From Hypoxylon rubiginosum (lineage: Eukaryota > Ascomycota > Sordariomycetes > Xylariales > Hypoxylaceae), in NCBI GenBank assembly GCA_902806565.1, contig CADCXA010000025.1, positions 3,149,739 through 3,213,738 on the forward strand: DNA of 64,000 nt, written 5' to 3'. The notes beneath the pieces were generated by a model. That model did not search any database and was not told the DNA's origin. It saw nothing but the letters and a program-made list of their open reading frames with translations. Of this stretch, positions 24,956 to 36,209 are shown piece after piece (position 1 is the stretch's first letter; each line of letters starts with the position of its first letter). The position numbers and the translations under genes were made by a program.

Positions 24956-25970
24956 ATGAACAAAACTAAGGACGCGATCAAGGACTTCATAGGCAAGCCC
25001 GGCCATCATGAAACGACTGTCCATGAATCGGTAGAGCCAGCCGTCAAGCGAGAGGCAGTTAAACCGACACAGCATGAAGAAGTGAACACGGCCGTAAACA
25101 AGGAAATCCACCAAGATCACTATCACCGAACTGTACAACCTGTACAAGACAGAGAGGTCCTTCCAGAGAAGCACCAGCACAAGGTCGGCGCCGTTCAGCA
25201 CAAAGACTACGACCATCGAGATCACGAGGGTACCAAGCGGGCTCTGGCCGCCGAGACCGCGAAGCTCAAAGATGAGCGCGTTGTTCACGACACTACTCAC
25301 ACGCAAAGCTACGCTCCTACGGTTCAAGGAGAGAATATTCATCAGTAAGTCTCCATAGGAAATAGAGTCGACGTGGGCTGACATGTTGAACAGTCATGTG
25401 CACGAGACTATCCAGCCAGTAGTCCATAAAGAAACAATCCAGCCTAGCGTTGTTCATACAACTGTGCCAGTCCACGAGACTCACCATAACCCGGCACAGC
25501 ATCACTCGATGACCTCCCTGCCCCCAGTCACCATGGGCGAGTACAAACATCAAGGCGGTGCTCTAGGTGGTCGCCAAGAGCGCTTCAACGCTTTCGAGGG
25601 TGAGCCTAAGACTATTCATGGCACCCTCTCGAATCTACATGACAAGAAGGATCCTGGTCTTAAAGAACCCCCGGATGGCGTCTTCCACGGAGACTTTGAC
25701 CCCTTGGATGGGGGTAGAGATCATCACGTATCCGGCGGATCCAAGAGCGGCAAGGTTCCTGTCCAGGGTGCGGGTCAAGGCATGTCTTCTCAGTCCTCAG
25801 CTCAAAAAGAGTATCGTGATACTGGACGTGGTGGAGTCAATGCGCAGACTGGACGCCAATCTACGACCGCGGATACTACCTCAACCAGTAGGGAAAGCGC
25901 CAGCTTGTTGGACAAGTTGAACCCGATGACTGATACAACCGGCGACGGGAAAGCCGGATTCATGAAATAG
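24956..25970 (+). CDS. Allergen-like His-rich fungal protein, short form
   Basis: Exons 24956-25344 and 25394-25970 flank a 49-nt intron (GTAAGT...AACAG) and encode about 321 residues. The intron joins GENIH to HVHETIQPVVHKETIQP without a frame break. The protein is very hydrophilic and His/Gln/Glu-rich, with repeated motifs: HESVEPAVKREAVKP, REVLPEKHQHKVG, then VVHTTVPVHETHHNP. The C-terminal half is Gly/Asp/Ser-rich with no membrane segment or signal peptide. The family is widespread in ascomycetes and usually annotated 'allergen'; an in vivo role is unknown. The start is the ATG after a CAAGCAACATGAACAAA context, 120 bases downstream of a TATA-like element. It is divergent from the long-form paralogue. 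Confidence 0.82.
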
Positions 25971-27473
25971 ATGATTGTATAATACCGGAGAGTGCTGGTA
26001 GCACTGAGGCTGAGCAGTCAAATTGATGGGTTTCTATTATCAGACTTCTCTACTACAACTGTGATACGTTATAATGTTCCCATGTATATCATTCTTGCAC
26101 TATAAACGTAATAATGTGCGCTGAGTTTCACATTGAATAGATGGTGGTGAAATAATTCGGAATAACACAGCACAGAGAACGAATGTGGAGTTAATGCTCA
26201 AGGTTGCTATAATTCAAGCTCGCTGTGCCTACCGACCTCTCAAGTCAATGAAGTGAAGTGATTGTGAGATTCTCATGACTGAATTGGTACTGTGGTAAGA
26301 TGACGTCTAGGGTAGTGATCTCTAGTAACGAACGACCTTTTTGAGGTATATTTGACGAGAAGCAGGCGACGGCCGAGAAAACATCTTTTACGCTTGCCCT
26401 TGACCTAGTTATCTGACACAGGTGATTCGGGAATAAATGAAGACGTCTATGGGGTGGCTCTAAGGAAGTGAACTAGGCTATACAGGACGGCTTTCATAAA
26501 CTTCCCCTGAAACCCCGTCCCTAACTTTCTTGAAACCAGCAATTAGACCAACGGTTCATCAAATCACATCAAGGATGAAGATGCAATGAAATGCCATCAC
26601 CAGCGAGCTCAGACTGTAGATTGTGAGCTTCGCTTTCATGAACGGAATGATCAGGACGCTTTGAAAGGAGGGAGATTCATCAAGTTGTGGAGAAAATCTT
26701 GGAAGCCGAGGCCAAATAAAATATTCCCTCGGCTGGCTGGCTGGCCGGACTGCAGCTTTAAAAGTGACTAGACCGTCGAGATTTCCGTCCCTTAAGACAG
26801 TGCAGCCTTGGATTTGACTAGGGAGATAAGGCAAAGCGCGTGGCGAGAGGCATCTCACCACGCATCGGTACTTTGGAGGGTATCAGGAGGAATAATGGTC
26901 TTGACGTAGACTTTAAAGGAAAAGCAGTTGTGCTCGGGGCAAGAAGCATAGAGCTGGGTTAGGAGAAACTTACTAGAGGCTACTCAGACTCTGAGTTGCG
27001 TTCCAGCTCTGCGTAACCCTGAAGCTCATCCACGACGGAGAAATATGGCAAAGATATGATCTACTGTCGCCGCCACGGCAATCAGATGCGACGACGCGTA
27101 GAAACGAAAGCGGGAGCATCACGACAGCAAAGCTTACCTCAGTGTCCAAACGGCAAGAGTGGAGTTCCAACTCCGAATTCCGGCATTTAATCTAGGGCAT
27201 CTTGCTTCGTATAGCTAACAGGATTACACGAAAGTGTCGCGGGCTAGGCGTAACAGCGAACCTAACAGGTAGGTAGCATACGATTGATAAGAGGGAATTA
27301 ATGATCAGCGCGATGATTTGGGGACTACGAGCGCATGGTGGTGTGGTATGGCGATGCTATTTTCCATCTGCGATCAGGTTACAAGACGAGGAGTGAAAAG
27401 AGCAAGTCAGTCTGGGTATCTAGGTGAGAAAGGTTAGTGAGGTGTTTTGAGCGGTAAATTTGCACTGATTTTA
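25971..27473. other. Convergent intergenic region
   Basis: This 1.5 kb lies between the 3' ends of the plus-strand allergen-like gene and the minus-strand rhodopsin-domain gene. Only short frames without recognisable content are present. Confidence 0.45.
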
Positions 27474-28718
27474 TTATTTTATTAGAGCGCAGTCATTTCC
27501 TTCCAGACCACGAGAGTTGGTACTCGGCATTTCCTGAAGTGCAATACTCGGAGAAGATTTCCCAGGCTCGCCTAGAAGAGAATGCTGGCTGTCGCTGTCG
27601 GTCGGACCTTTAGCAACAGGCTGATGTCGACTCGTCTCCGCTGGCTGATCTTCCAACTGAATATGCGATCGTGACTGCTGAGAGTGTACAGTAGTCCGTA
27701 ACTTCTCAATCCATATGCCCGGCGCCTTGCGGAGAGGGGGAAGCGATCCTGCAATAAAGGCAAGGGCGCCCTCGATGATGCACCACAGTACGATGTTGGC
27801 TTCGCCATCTGCAATACGATAACCATTAGTTCTCGAAACAAAGAAATATCGTGGGGAAGAAGGGGAAGAAGGGGAAGAAGGGGAAGAAGGGGAAGAAAAT
27901 CTCACAAAGTCGATCCTCTTCGGCGTCGTAATATTTCAAGTACGGCATTCGGCCGATGCTGGCCAAGCTCGCAAATACTCCCAAGCTTAGGGTTATCATC
28001 AGGGGTAATTTCTGATGAGGCGGAACATTCAGTCTTCGAATGAGGATAATGGGGATGATAGCACATGTCCAATCGGTGACGACGGTGATGACGGACACAG
28101 CGTAGCTAAGCTTCGTGATGATGCTATAGTCGCCGCAAGTCCCTAACGACGGGTCCCATTGCGCCGCCAGGGGCTTGCAGAGCGTAACAACCACCACGCC
28201 GGGAACTACGCATCCCGCTATCGTCGCAATTATGACGAACCAGAGAGGATAGTGGTATCTTTTCTGCGTCGTGAGTCGGATCAGGAAAACCGCGATGGAC
28301 GCCTTTACCAAGATCGTGAAGGCGGCTTCGGCTAGTTGGAAAAAGAAGACGAGCTCGAGGGCAAGCGCCTTTTGCGAAGGATCGAGCTTCGAGTCGGGCG
28401 ATCCGAGGCCATAATAAGCACCTACGATAGTGAAGCAACAGGCAGCGACAAAAGCCAGCTGTTTCGCGTCCAGCTAAGTTAGCAGTTGTTGTCTAGGTAG
28501 TCGCAAGATACTCGTCGCGGGCCACCCTAACGTACCAACCCAAATCCAGCCAGCCAGTCATCCCAACCCCATCCGTTGGGTTCTATTCTCGTTACCCGCA
28601 GCCAGTGCCGAAACCAAACTCGAGAGCCGACGATGACGACGGTGATTAGGCCTAGAGCCCAGGTGAAGCCGACTAGAATTTGCGCCAGTCCTTCAAGTTG
28701 AACCACCTCAGTTGCCAT
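27474..28718 (-). CDS. Fungal rhodopsin-domain integral membrane protein (PTH11-like)
   Basis: Exons 28718-28536, 28473-27906 and 27808-27474 (introns of 62 and 97 nt) give about 361 residues. Helix 1 is GLAQILVGFTWALGLITVVIVGSRVWFR, followed by the family's WGWDDWLAG motif. Further helices include LVFFFQLAEAAFTILVKASIAVFLIRL, WFVIIATIAGCVVPGVVVVTL and TDWTCAIIPIILIRRL. The helix-6 region has KLPLMITLSLGVFASLASIGRMPYLKYY, and the last helix is ANIVLWCIIEGALAFIAGSLP. A polar C-terminal tail follows. Seven membrane helices and the W-DDW motif fit the fungal rhodopsin (Fung_rhodopsin) family, to which PTH11-related receptors belong; a ligand or signalling role is unproven. The third exon joins DRL/Y/GEANIVLW at phase 1. 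The gene is head-to-head with the P450 gene. The second intron contains a 9-bp microsatellite. Confidence 0.83.
27853..27898 (-). repeat. Intronic microsatellite (GGGGAAGAA, about 5 copies)
   Basis: Five tandem copies of GGGGAAGAA (TTCTTCCCC in the gene's direction) fill the start of the second intron of the rhodopsin-domain gene, directly after the GTGAG donor. This makes the intron a 97-nt outlier among introns of about 50-70 nt. Confidence 0.92.
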
Positions 28719-29409
28719 GCTACCATCTTCACAGTCCTAGTAGACGTAGATGGGTTTTGTTCTCGTCAGATCTGCTCCACAGAGCGCTCGTTCTATCATT
28801 TATGGATGAAAGATTTGCCTCTTCCAACCCGGCATCTTCGCCGAGATTATTGCTCGAGCGGTAGCCTTACCGCTCTTCCGGGTCCGGGGTAGAGCTACAA
28901 ACGATCCTTCTCCTACTGCATTCAGACCTCTCAACGTCTCATCACGCATACGACCCCGGACAGTAGCCGGGGTATAGTGTGGTGGGTGGTACAGAGTAGC
29001 CAGGTTAGTGCAAGGGGACGGTCCGATCCCTTGGGGTTCCGTTTGACACCCGACCAATCATATCAACTTCACGCGTCGCGCCACGTACTGTCCCTGCACT
29101 GTCCATGTTCCCGGCGGCGCAGCTGCGAAGTTCGCTCTTCAAACTTGGTACACTAATGATAGCAAGAATTGGAGAACCAACAGCCAACAGCGAGCCAGCC
29201 AGCCAGCCAGAGCTAGATAAGACGCAATGAAATTGAAATAAGGGGCTCGAGTCCCGCTTCTGCGGCACAGCGTCTTGGATCCAGCAACGAATCGCGAGTT
29301 CAGCTTTGAGATCTGGTTACACATCACTTTTAAAAAGAAAATTTTGGCGTTCTGGACTTGATCTGCTTATGCGCGTTCCATCTGGTTGGTCTTTGGAAAT
29401 TCCAGTGCC
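28719..29409. promoter_or_regulatory. Divergent promoter region between rhodopsin-domain and P450 genes
   Basis: This 691-bp interval separates start codons on opposite strands, so the two genes could share regulatory elements. Apart from an (AGCC)4-type run near 29195-29212, I see no specific motif. Confidence 0.45.
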
Positions 29410-31367
29410 ATGGATGTCTTGATCTCTGCCAGCCTTTCCGCCGTTGAATGGTTGGCCATTCTCGTTCTTCCGGGTCCCTTCCGGCTCAGCTACAGCTACA
29501 GCCACAGCTACAGCCCGACGAAGACTGTGCTGATCTTGTTCTTGCTGCAATATGCAGTCATAAAATTTTATCGCATATTTTTATACCATCGTTACTTTTC
29601 CCCCTTCCGCCACTTGCCAGGTCCGACCGTAAGCCCAGCCCAGCACTCTGTGAGACATATATCGTCGCGACTGACACTCAAGGATCATAGGATAATCACT
29701 TCTTTTTCGGCCAAGCCATCAACTTGGTCAAAGCGAAGTCACCCCCGGAGTTATACGTGAAATGGATGAAGGATTTTCCCGATGCGCCTATTATCCGGTA
29801 CCTTACTTTTGCCAATACAGAGGTCCTGGTAAGTGGACATGACATGACATGCGTGCCGAACTTTTTTGCTCCAAGGTCCGCGAAAATCGTACACAGCCAT
29901 CACTAACCTCAAGCGGCAGGTGTGCAACAGCCTCAACTCGTTTAGGGACGTATTACAAACGAACTGCTATGCATTCCACAAACCGGATAGATGGCGGAGG
30001 ATGATGGTGGAGATCACAGGCAAGGGCGTGTTGTCGCTGGAGGATGACGAGCATCGCCAGCACCGAAAGATGTTGACAGGCGCATTCTCGACGTTCAACG
30101 TCAAGAAACTCGAGCCTGTCTTCCAGTCCAAGACCAAAGAACTCGGCGATATCCTCGACCTTACTATCAGTCAGAACAATGGCGGTTATGGGGTTATCGA
30201 CTGCACCGACGTGTTCTCCAAGGCCACTTTAGACGTCATCGGCGTCACCGTTCTAGGGGTCGAACTTGCCAACCTAAAATCAGTCAGCATTGGTGATAAG
30301 CCTTCGTCCCAATCGAAGCAAGTCAACTCAGGAAAGGAGTACACATTTCATGACGCATACGAGATCATTTTTGCCCAGAGCTTTATCGGAAAGATCCTGT
30401 TCTTTGCGAATGCCTTCGTTCCGACTCGTTGGCTGCCGTTGGAGGCCAATCGGGAATTCGCCTTCGCCACGAGCTGGCTGAGGGACGTCCTTGGGCACTT
30501 GATCCGAGAGCGGTACAGCCTTGTGAACGAAGCTAGAAGATCAGGCAAGTACGAGACCCTGAAGAGGGACTCGCGGGACCTGCTCAGCTATATCATTGAG
30601 GAGAGCATGCCTGGCGGGCCTGCTGAAGGTATAGCCGAGGATAACTTTTTGGGTCATGTACGTGTCCATGCCGTCTCATCTGTTCAGCCCCCCAGCACTA
30701 ACATACGGCGTGACATAGTTGCTTCAGTTTATGGCAGCCGGCCACGCTACGAGTGCCGACACGCTCACTTGGAGCGTATATATGATGGCCACAAACCCCG
30801 ATATCCAGGAGAAGCTTCGCGACGAGATCGCTAAGCTCGTTGCTACGAAGCCCGCCTTGAGCTTTTCCGACATCGATTCCCTTTCGTATCTTAACAATTT
30901 CCTCAGGGAGGTTCTTCGTCTCTACGCCCCGTGTTAGTATTGTCCCTTTTATCTTCCGAGTTTGCCTGTCCCTGACTAGAGCAGCGACGTCTCATCACCG
31001 CCAAGCCGGTAAAGATATGATGATTGACGGCATATTTGTTCCAAAAGGCACGACCTTTGATGTAATCCCAGCTATGCCAATGCTCAACCCATCAATCTGG
31101 GGCGAGGACGCAGAAGTAGCTGATCCTACGCGATGGGATCGATTGACACCCGACCAAGCATCGCCGTATGCCTTCGAATCCTTCTCTAACGGCCCGCGGA
31201 TGTGCATCGGAAAGAGCTTTGCCATGATGGAGATCAAAATCATCCTTGTCGAGCTGGTTCGCCGCTTCCGCTTCATTCCTGTTGACAAGCCGTTTACGAT
31301 AGAGAACCCGGGATTTGCGCTGCGGCCGAAGGGGTTAGAAGTTCGTCTGGAAAGGGTTGACATGTAA
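29410..31367 (+). CDS. Cytochrome P450 monooxygenase
   Basis: Five exons (29410-29628, 29691-29828, 29920-30657, 30719-30932, 30985-31367) give about 563 residues with every junction in frame. An N-terminal membrane anchor (KTVLILFLLQYAVIKFYRIF) is followed by the proline hinge RHLPGP. The C-helix is EHRQHRKMLTGAF. The K-helix ExxR is FLREVLR. The heme loop FSNGPRMCIGKSFA supplies the thiolate cysteine (FxxGxRxCxG). The PERF-like segment is DPTRWDRL. The I-helix reads FMAAGHATSADTLTW: the usual acidic residue before the Thr is Ala. The protein should be an ER-anchored oxygenase that needs a CPR partner; its substrate is unknown. The start ATG gives the only frame with an anchor. For the last intron, acceptor CAG at 30984 is preferred, but an AG two nt upstream of it is also in phase options. 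No cluster backbone enzyme is adjacent. Confidence 0.9.
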
Positions 31368-32279
31368 TTACTATTTAGTATGTATTATTGGATATTTGCT
31401 AATAAGGGGGGCGGGGCGGGGGCTACTCGACGTCGGCAACCCAAGGTCACACGTGAGTATCGGCTTACTGAATAGACTGAAGAGCATAATCACGAGACCA
31501 TTTAGGTACCTGTCCAGGTTTATATAATTTGTTATACGATACAGAGTGGTGCGGCTTGGAGCCCCTCCTTGCCTTGCCTCAGCCATGCGACCGAAACACT
31601 GGGAGGCCAGTATTTCCATTACTGCTAGACCTAGACAACCAACCACGAGTGGTCGATCTCGAGTAGGAACAGAAGCTAGAATTCACCGTCCTTGGCACTG
31701 CTAAGAACTGATTCTAGGATTTACCTATGCAGGTCGGATACCCCTGAAGGCCGTGGATATAAAAAGGACCATGTTGCGCCGCCAAAGCTTATGTGCCTAT
31801 CTTGTTGAACGCCTATGCGTTTTTGATACTTTTACTTTCACCAGCGTATAACCATAATTGCGAACAATCGTGCGACGTGAGTGCCGACTAATACCACCAT
31901 ACCCTACCGTGCTTACCCCCTAGCTCCATCCCCTCTTTCATCCTCGTCCATTTCAATTATGGACTGGCCTGCCCCCTCGGCTCGTTTCCGGCTTCGTCTC
32001 ACAACACTGGGGATATAGAAAGGAAGGAATCGGGACTAGCAACCGAGCATTGCCTAGTCATCACACTGTGCCATACAATCTTCCGTCACATCCTGTGCCC
32101 AAGGTAACAAAGGATGAGTACCATTATCATCAATATAAGGACCTCAGGTACAACTCTAAGTACCATTGTCCTACCATTATTCTTTTTTCTAAATGTCCAG
32201 TTAAACAGCTCGTCTACTATCCCTCACTAATATGGGAGACGCCGCGGCCTCCGATTTAGATGAGGAACATCGACTCTTC
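31368..32279. other. Convergent intergenic region
   Basis: No gene is recognised. The region includes a G-rich stretch just after the P450 stop (about 31405-31425) and otherwise unremarkable sequence. Confidence 0.45.
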
Positions 32280-32972
32280 TTAATTGACCTGCTCCTGTCG
32301 AATTGGAAGCTTTTCACCATCCCCTCGAGTCCAGATGATGTTACCTGATTTCGTATCTGACTTTGGGTCCACTTGATATATAACATCTACTTTGTTGTTT
32401 CCCATCAAAGCTGGGAATTCTTGTCCACACCAGGTAGAAAATCCACCAGGTGGATTCAGACCTTGTCCCGAGGTACTACAGATGTCGATTGGGTCCCCTT
32501 TACCATCTGGATAGAAGACAAAGACCTGACCTGCGGATTGAGCTGCAAACGCTTGACTGATACGTTTCTGGAACTTATCAATCAAGGAGAAGGACTGCAA
32601 TTGCCTGCCTATCCGCATTTCGTAATCTGACGGGAGAATTTCGTCAAAAGCGACACCGGCTTTCCGGCTGATGGGCTGCATATTGCATTGGTACCAGGCC
32701 TTGATCGTCCCGATGGCGCTCTGGCCCGAGAGGCTAGTGTAGAAGAGAGAAACGTCGTTTCCAACGCGTCCATGGTTTTGGAGTTCGGCTTCGATGTCTT
32801 GTACAGAGGGAACATCGGAAATATCGGCGCGTGCTTTCACGGTATTGGCTTGTATAATTCTCTTGTTTAGGGTGGGCGAGGCGGTGACTAGAAACGAGTT
32901 TGGGTATATAATAAATATGATAGATAGGACGGAAAAGACCTGGATCAGGTTCAGGGTCCGTGAATAATGCAT
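32280..32972 (-). CDS. Small secreted protein of unknown function
   Basis: A single exon encodes 230 residues. The N-terminus MHYSRTLNLIQVFSV leads into a hydrophobic core (VLSIIFIIYPNSFLV) and TASP, a plausible signal-peptidase site. A Lys-Arg (LNKR) follows, consistent with kexin processing of a short propeptide. The mature part has four cysteines (YQCNM, DICSTS, WCGQE and upstream context) and the stretch AAQSAGQVFVFYPDGKG. No catalytic motif or family is recognised with confidence. The gene diverges from the ankyrin-like gene at 33378 across 405 bp. Confidence 0.7.
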   Translation of the reverse strand: MHYSRTLNLIQVFSVLSIIFIIYPNSFLVTASPTLNKRIIQANTVKARADISDVPSVQDIEAELQNHGRVGNDVSLFYTSLSGQSAIGTIKAWYQCNMQPISRKAGVAFDEILPSDYEMRIGRQLQSFSLIDKFQKRISQAFAAQSAGQVFVFYPDGKGDPIDICSTSGQGLNPPGGFSTWCGQEFPALMGNNKVDVIYQVDPKSDTKSGNIIWTRGDGEKLPIRQEQVN

Positions 32973-33377
32973 CTCCTATGATGTTAAAGAGAATATAAAT
33001 AAGGCAGGTAGGGTGTTGATGTAGGTAGACACTAAGATGGAAGGCGAATGGTTGCTATCCTATATTCTACACAGGTGATTTATACTGTAAATCAACCAGT
33101 AACGACAATGTCTGTACCAGCCGCGGTGTAACACAGCTATTTTTAACCCAAATTATCAAGGATCATCGCTTCGAGCTGAGCCGCTCCAAGATCTAGTAAT
33201 AGTACCCCTTTCGGTTCTGCAGCTGTTACACGACAGTTGGGGGCGGCCCTCGAAATTCTTTTATAAATATGATAGGTCAGAAGTAGGTTTGAACAAAACA
33301 AGAATTTGTGTGCCCATCAACGCGTATTCTCAGATTTGAAACCCAAAGCTCACGCATTACACAGACGTGTAGTAATC

Positions 33378-33866
33378 ATGGCAGACTATTGTGGACAATT
33401 CCTCCGTGCTTGTTCAGACGGCAACCTGGATCTAGCCAGGCAACTCCAACCACACGTTCCGCTAGAAAGCGCAGAATTCCTCCAAGGCATCTTTATCGAA
33501 GTCATTAAAGAGAAGAATTCGCCAATGGTCGAATTTCTTATCCAGTGTTCCCCTGAAAGCTTCGTGTCTCACTTCCCCGACTCCGTCCTTTTACACGCTA
33601 TGGATGCCGGACCCCAAATCTATGCTCTATTCATTAGAAAAGACCCATCTGTGGCGCGGCGATCCTTCGGCCACATGGGTGACGCCCTCGGACTCGTCGT
33701 GATGAGGAACGACGCCACCTTCGTCAAATTGCTGCTCGATAACGGCGCATCACCATCTAGTAGCAAGATCTTCCATAAGCCAACGACAGAAGTGGCAAAA
33801 GACCTACAGAATGTTGACAGGGAAATCATGAGGATGCTGAGTCAAATCCAGGAAAGCTTGAAGTAG
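33378..33866 (+). CDS. Small ankyrin-repeat-like protein
   Basis: The frame gives 162 residues from ATG 33378 (MADYCGQFLRACSDGN). The longer open frame to the left lacks an ATG and is taken as leader. Helix-loop-helix features of ankyrin repeats appear at the start (FLRACSDGNLDLARQLQPHV) and again near residues 110-125 (DATFVKLLLDNGASPSSS). The middle repeat units are weak. The protein is presumably cytosolic with a binding role; no partner is indicated. It could also be a fragment of a larger ankyrin protein, as no other domain is present. The frame is intact and the stop is at 33866. Confidence 0.6.
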   Translation: MADYCGQFLRACSDGNLDLARQLQPHVPLESAEFLQGIFIEVIKEKNSPMVEFLIQCSPESFVSHFPDSVLLHAMDAGPQIYALFIRKDPSVARRSFGHMGDALGLVVMRNDATFVKLLLDNGASPSSSKIFHKPTTEVAKDLQNVDREIMRMLSQIQESLK

Positions 33867-34221
33867 TGATAGTGGTGGATATTCACATCCTCAGCTGTTA
33901 AGATGGACGTCATTGAAGGTGCATGCGTTTACCGCGTTAGGGAAAAGCTGAAAGCTGAGACAGCCTGCGACAGGCCACTTTGGGGGCTTTAATATAATGA
34001 ATAGGGGGAATTACTATTTGTGCTACTCGAGTTTCTAAACATAGCTGGCGATACCTCATTCCTACTTTCTACCTGGGAGACTATGCAGAAAACGGGGTTT
34101 ATAAACTATCTCAATGTGTTTCAGTTGGGTTTCCTTTACATCCTTTCTGCTTTTCTACCTTCTTTTCGAATGCTATCTCGAGACTCGTCGCGAGTTACTC
34201 TTGTTCATTCATCCCCTGAAA

Positions 34222-36209
34222 ATGTTCTTCAAGCTCTTTCTTCCACTATGCTTGCTGCATGTCCGCCGTGCTATTGCTGCGGACTGTAACTCGACCCAAC
34301 TAAGACCTAATGATAGTCCATCCGGGGCAGAGATCCAAATAGCCATAAACAATGACCCCCAGACGTCCAATGCCTGTATGCAACCCCCTAACTTCCTGGA
34401 TTCAGATCACATCTAATTATTGACAGGTGGAGGATTACCTTTGAACGCAACCACAGCAAATTGGACACACGGAGGCATGGTTCTCACCTTCTCGAAAGCC
34501 AGCTTCAGCACAGTCCCACAACATTGCTCGGAGGCCCTGAAGAACATTATCGACGAGTGCATCGTGAGCGGGAATTACTTTGGTGGCAGTTGGTCTACGT
34601 GGAATGAGAGTTATTCTATATATAACCAACAGTATCCGGAGAATCCATTGCTGCCGCAAGACCAAGGTGGTCTATCTTCCACGGAAGCAGCTAGCTCTTC
34701 TACCCGAACAGCGTCAATTTCCGAATCGTTATCTCGTAGTAGCACGGCTTCTACATCCGTCTCTTCGAGTACATTGTCATCAGTTCAAACAAGAACTTCC
34801 AGCTTTGGGGACGCATCATCGTCACAGGTATCATCATCATCAGAAAGCTTGAGGGGGTCTACCATTAGCCACAGCTCTAATGATGGTGAAACTGTGGTGA
34901 CTAATATAATTTATGGCTCTACAATCACAGCCACGGTAAGTTCGATCTCGTGTGGATCTTCTGGCTTTCATACATAGTACTGACGATTTCAGTTTGACCC
35001 AACGAGAATCTCCGAGTACGAGAGCTTGTCTAGCACAATTACCACAACCACAACGCGCGATGGAACACCGATTCCTTTCGTTATATTCCCTGGAGGCTGG
35101 GCATGGTGTATGTTGGATATAATTGTCCCATTATCCTATCTTGTAATGATCTCTAATCCTATGTTTTAGTTAATATCAACCCCCCAGCCGGCATAATTCC
35201 GACCCCCCCTCCAGGACCTCCAGCAGAGGATGGTGGCAACAATCAGGACCCAACTACCGAGGACGCCTCAGCCTCCACGGGCGAGTCCTCATCAACAAGT
35301 ACCAGCACAAGCTCAACTTTATCAACCCCAACATCGTCTCTATCTTCACTCTCTTCTACAACATCTTCGCTGTCGTCGTCAACGAGCTCGTCAGCTTGTA
35401 GTATTGGAACAGTTGATCCAGGATTTCCGTGGCAGTTTGGTGATTATGGAGTGTTACCTACAAGTTACCTTGATTCTGATCAGACGACGAGTACCGGGTC
35501 CCTCGTTAGCTCGTCGAGCTCTAATTCGGATACCTTTAGTGCAACAAGCCTCAGTACAACAAGCACCCAGTTACAGAGTACGAGCACATCACAAATAATG
35601 ATCTCAAGCCGCACTGAGTCCGAAATACCGTCTACCACTTTGCCGAGCTCTAGTTTAGTAAGCGCAAGCGAATCCTCCTCGGTAATTACCTCCTCGGCAT
35701 CAAACTCACCAACTATGACGCCTTCGACAACAACCAGCAAAAACATTCCATCGTGCAAAACGGTAACATCAGCTGGTGCTGTCTGCACTCTTTGCGAGGA
35801 TAGTGTTGACCCTGCATGTGACGCTATCGGACCACCCGCACCCACGCAGACGTCCTCAAACAATAAGGGGTCAGCGCTCTGCAAGAGCGCCATATCGGGG
35901 GATGACTGCAAAAGGGCATATCGTCGATACGACGAGAACCGCGTGTATAATGCCTACACGAGCTACACGTTCACCAACTACGACGATCCTATCAATGTGC
36001 TTCTTCCCGCCGACGATGGATGCACCGCTATTTTTACATGTGATACCAGCGAGGCTTACGCGACAGGCATGGCCGGATGGGCTATCATTGCCGCATTTGA
36101 TTACATGTACGCCAACGACAAGGTGAAAACGTGCGGAAGCGCCTACTTGGATAATGGTTGCCATATTACTGCCAATGGCTGTAGTGGCTGCAAAGATGTG
36201 AATACGTGA
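34222..36209 (+). CDS. Secreted Ser/Thr-rich mosaic protein with Cys-rich C-terminal domain
   Basis: Four exons (34222-34375, 34427-34935, 34993-35107, 35170-36209) encode about 605 residues with in-frame GT-AG junctions. A signal peptide (MFFKLFLPLCLLHVRRAIAA) is followed by a Cys-containing N-domain: ADCNST, then CSEALKNIIDECIVSG and GNYFGGSWSTW. A Ser-rich linker leads to a short conserved-looking module with GTPIPFVIFPGGWAWF and then PTPPPGPP. A second long Ser/Thr linker (about residues 290-440) precedes a C-terminal domain of about 120 residues with ten or so cysteines ending YLDNGCHITANGCSGC. From memory this tail resembles the C-terminal part of fungal killer-toxin-like GH18 chitinases, but no GH18 catalytic domain is present. 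Heavy O-glycosylation and cell-surface or extracellular location are likely. The start is chosen by the signal peptide. Its layout parallels the gene at 55064. Confidence 0.75.

Noticed and set aside
24947..25384. 145-aa ORF on the minus strand
   Set aside because: It is the antisense shadow of the allergen-like exon, whose plus-strand frame is the conserved one.
33306..33377. Upstream extension of the ankyrin-like gene
   Set aside because: It would need a GTG start; the ATG at 33378 gives a complete protein.
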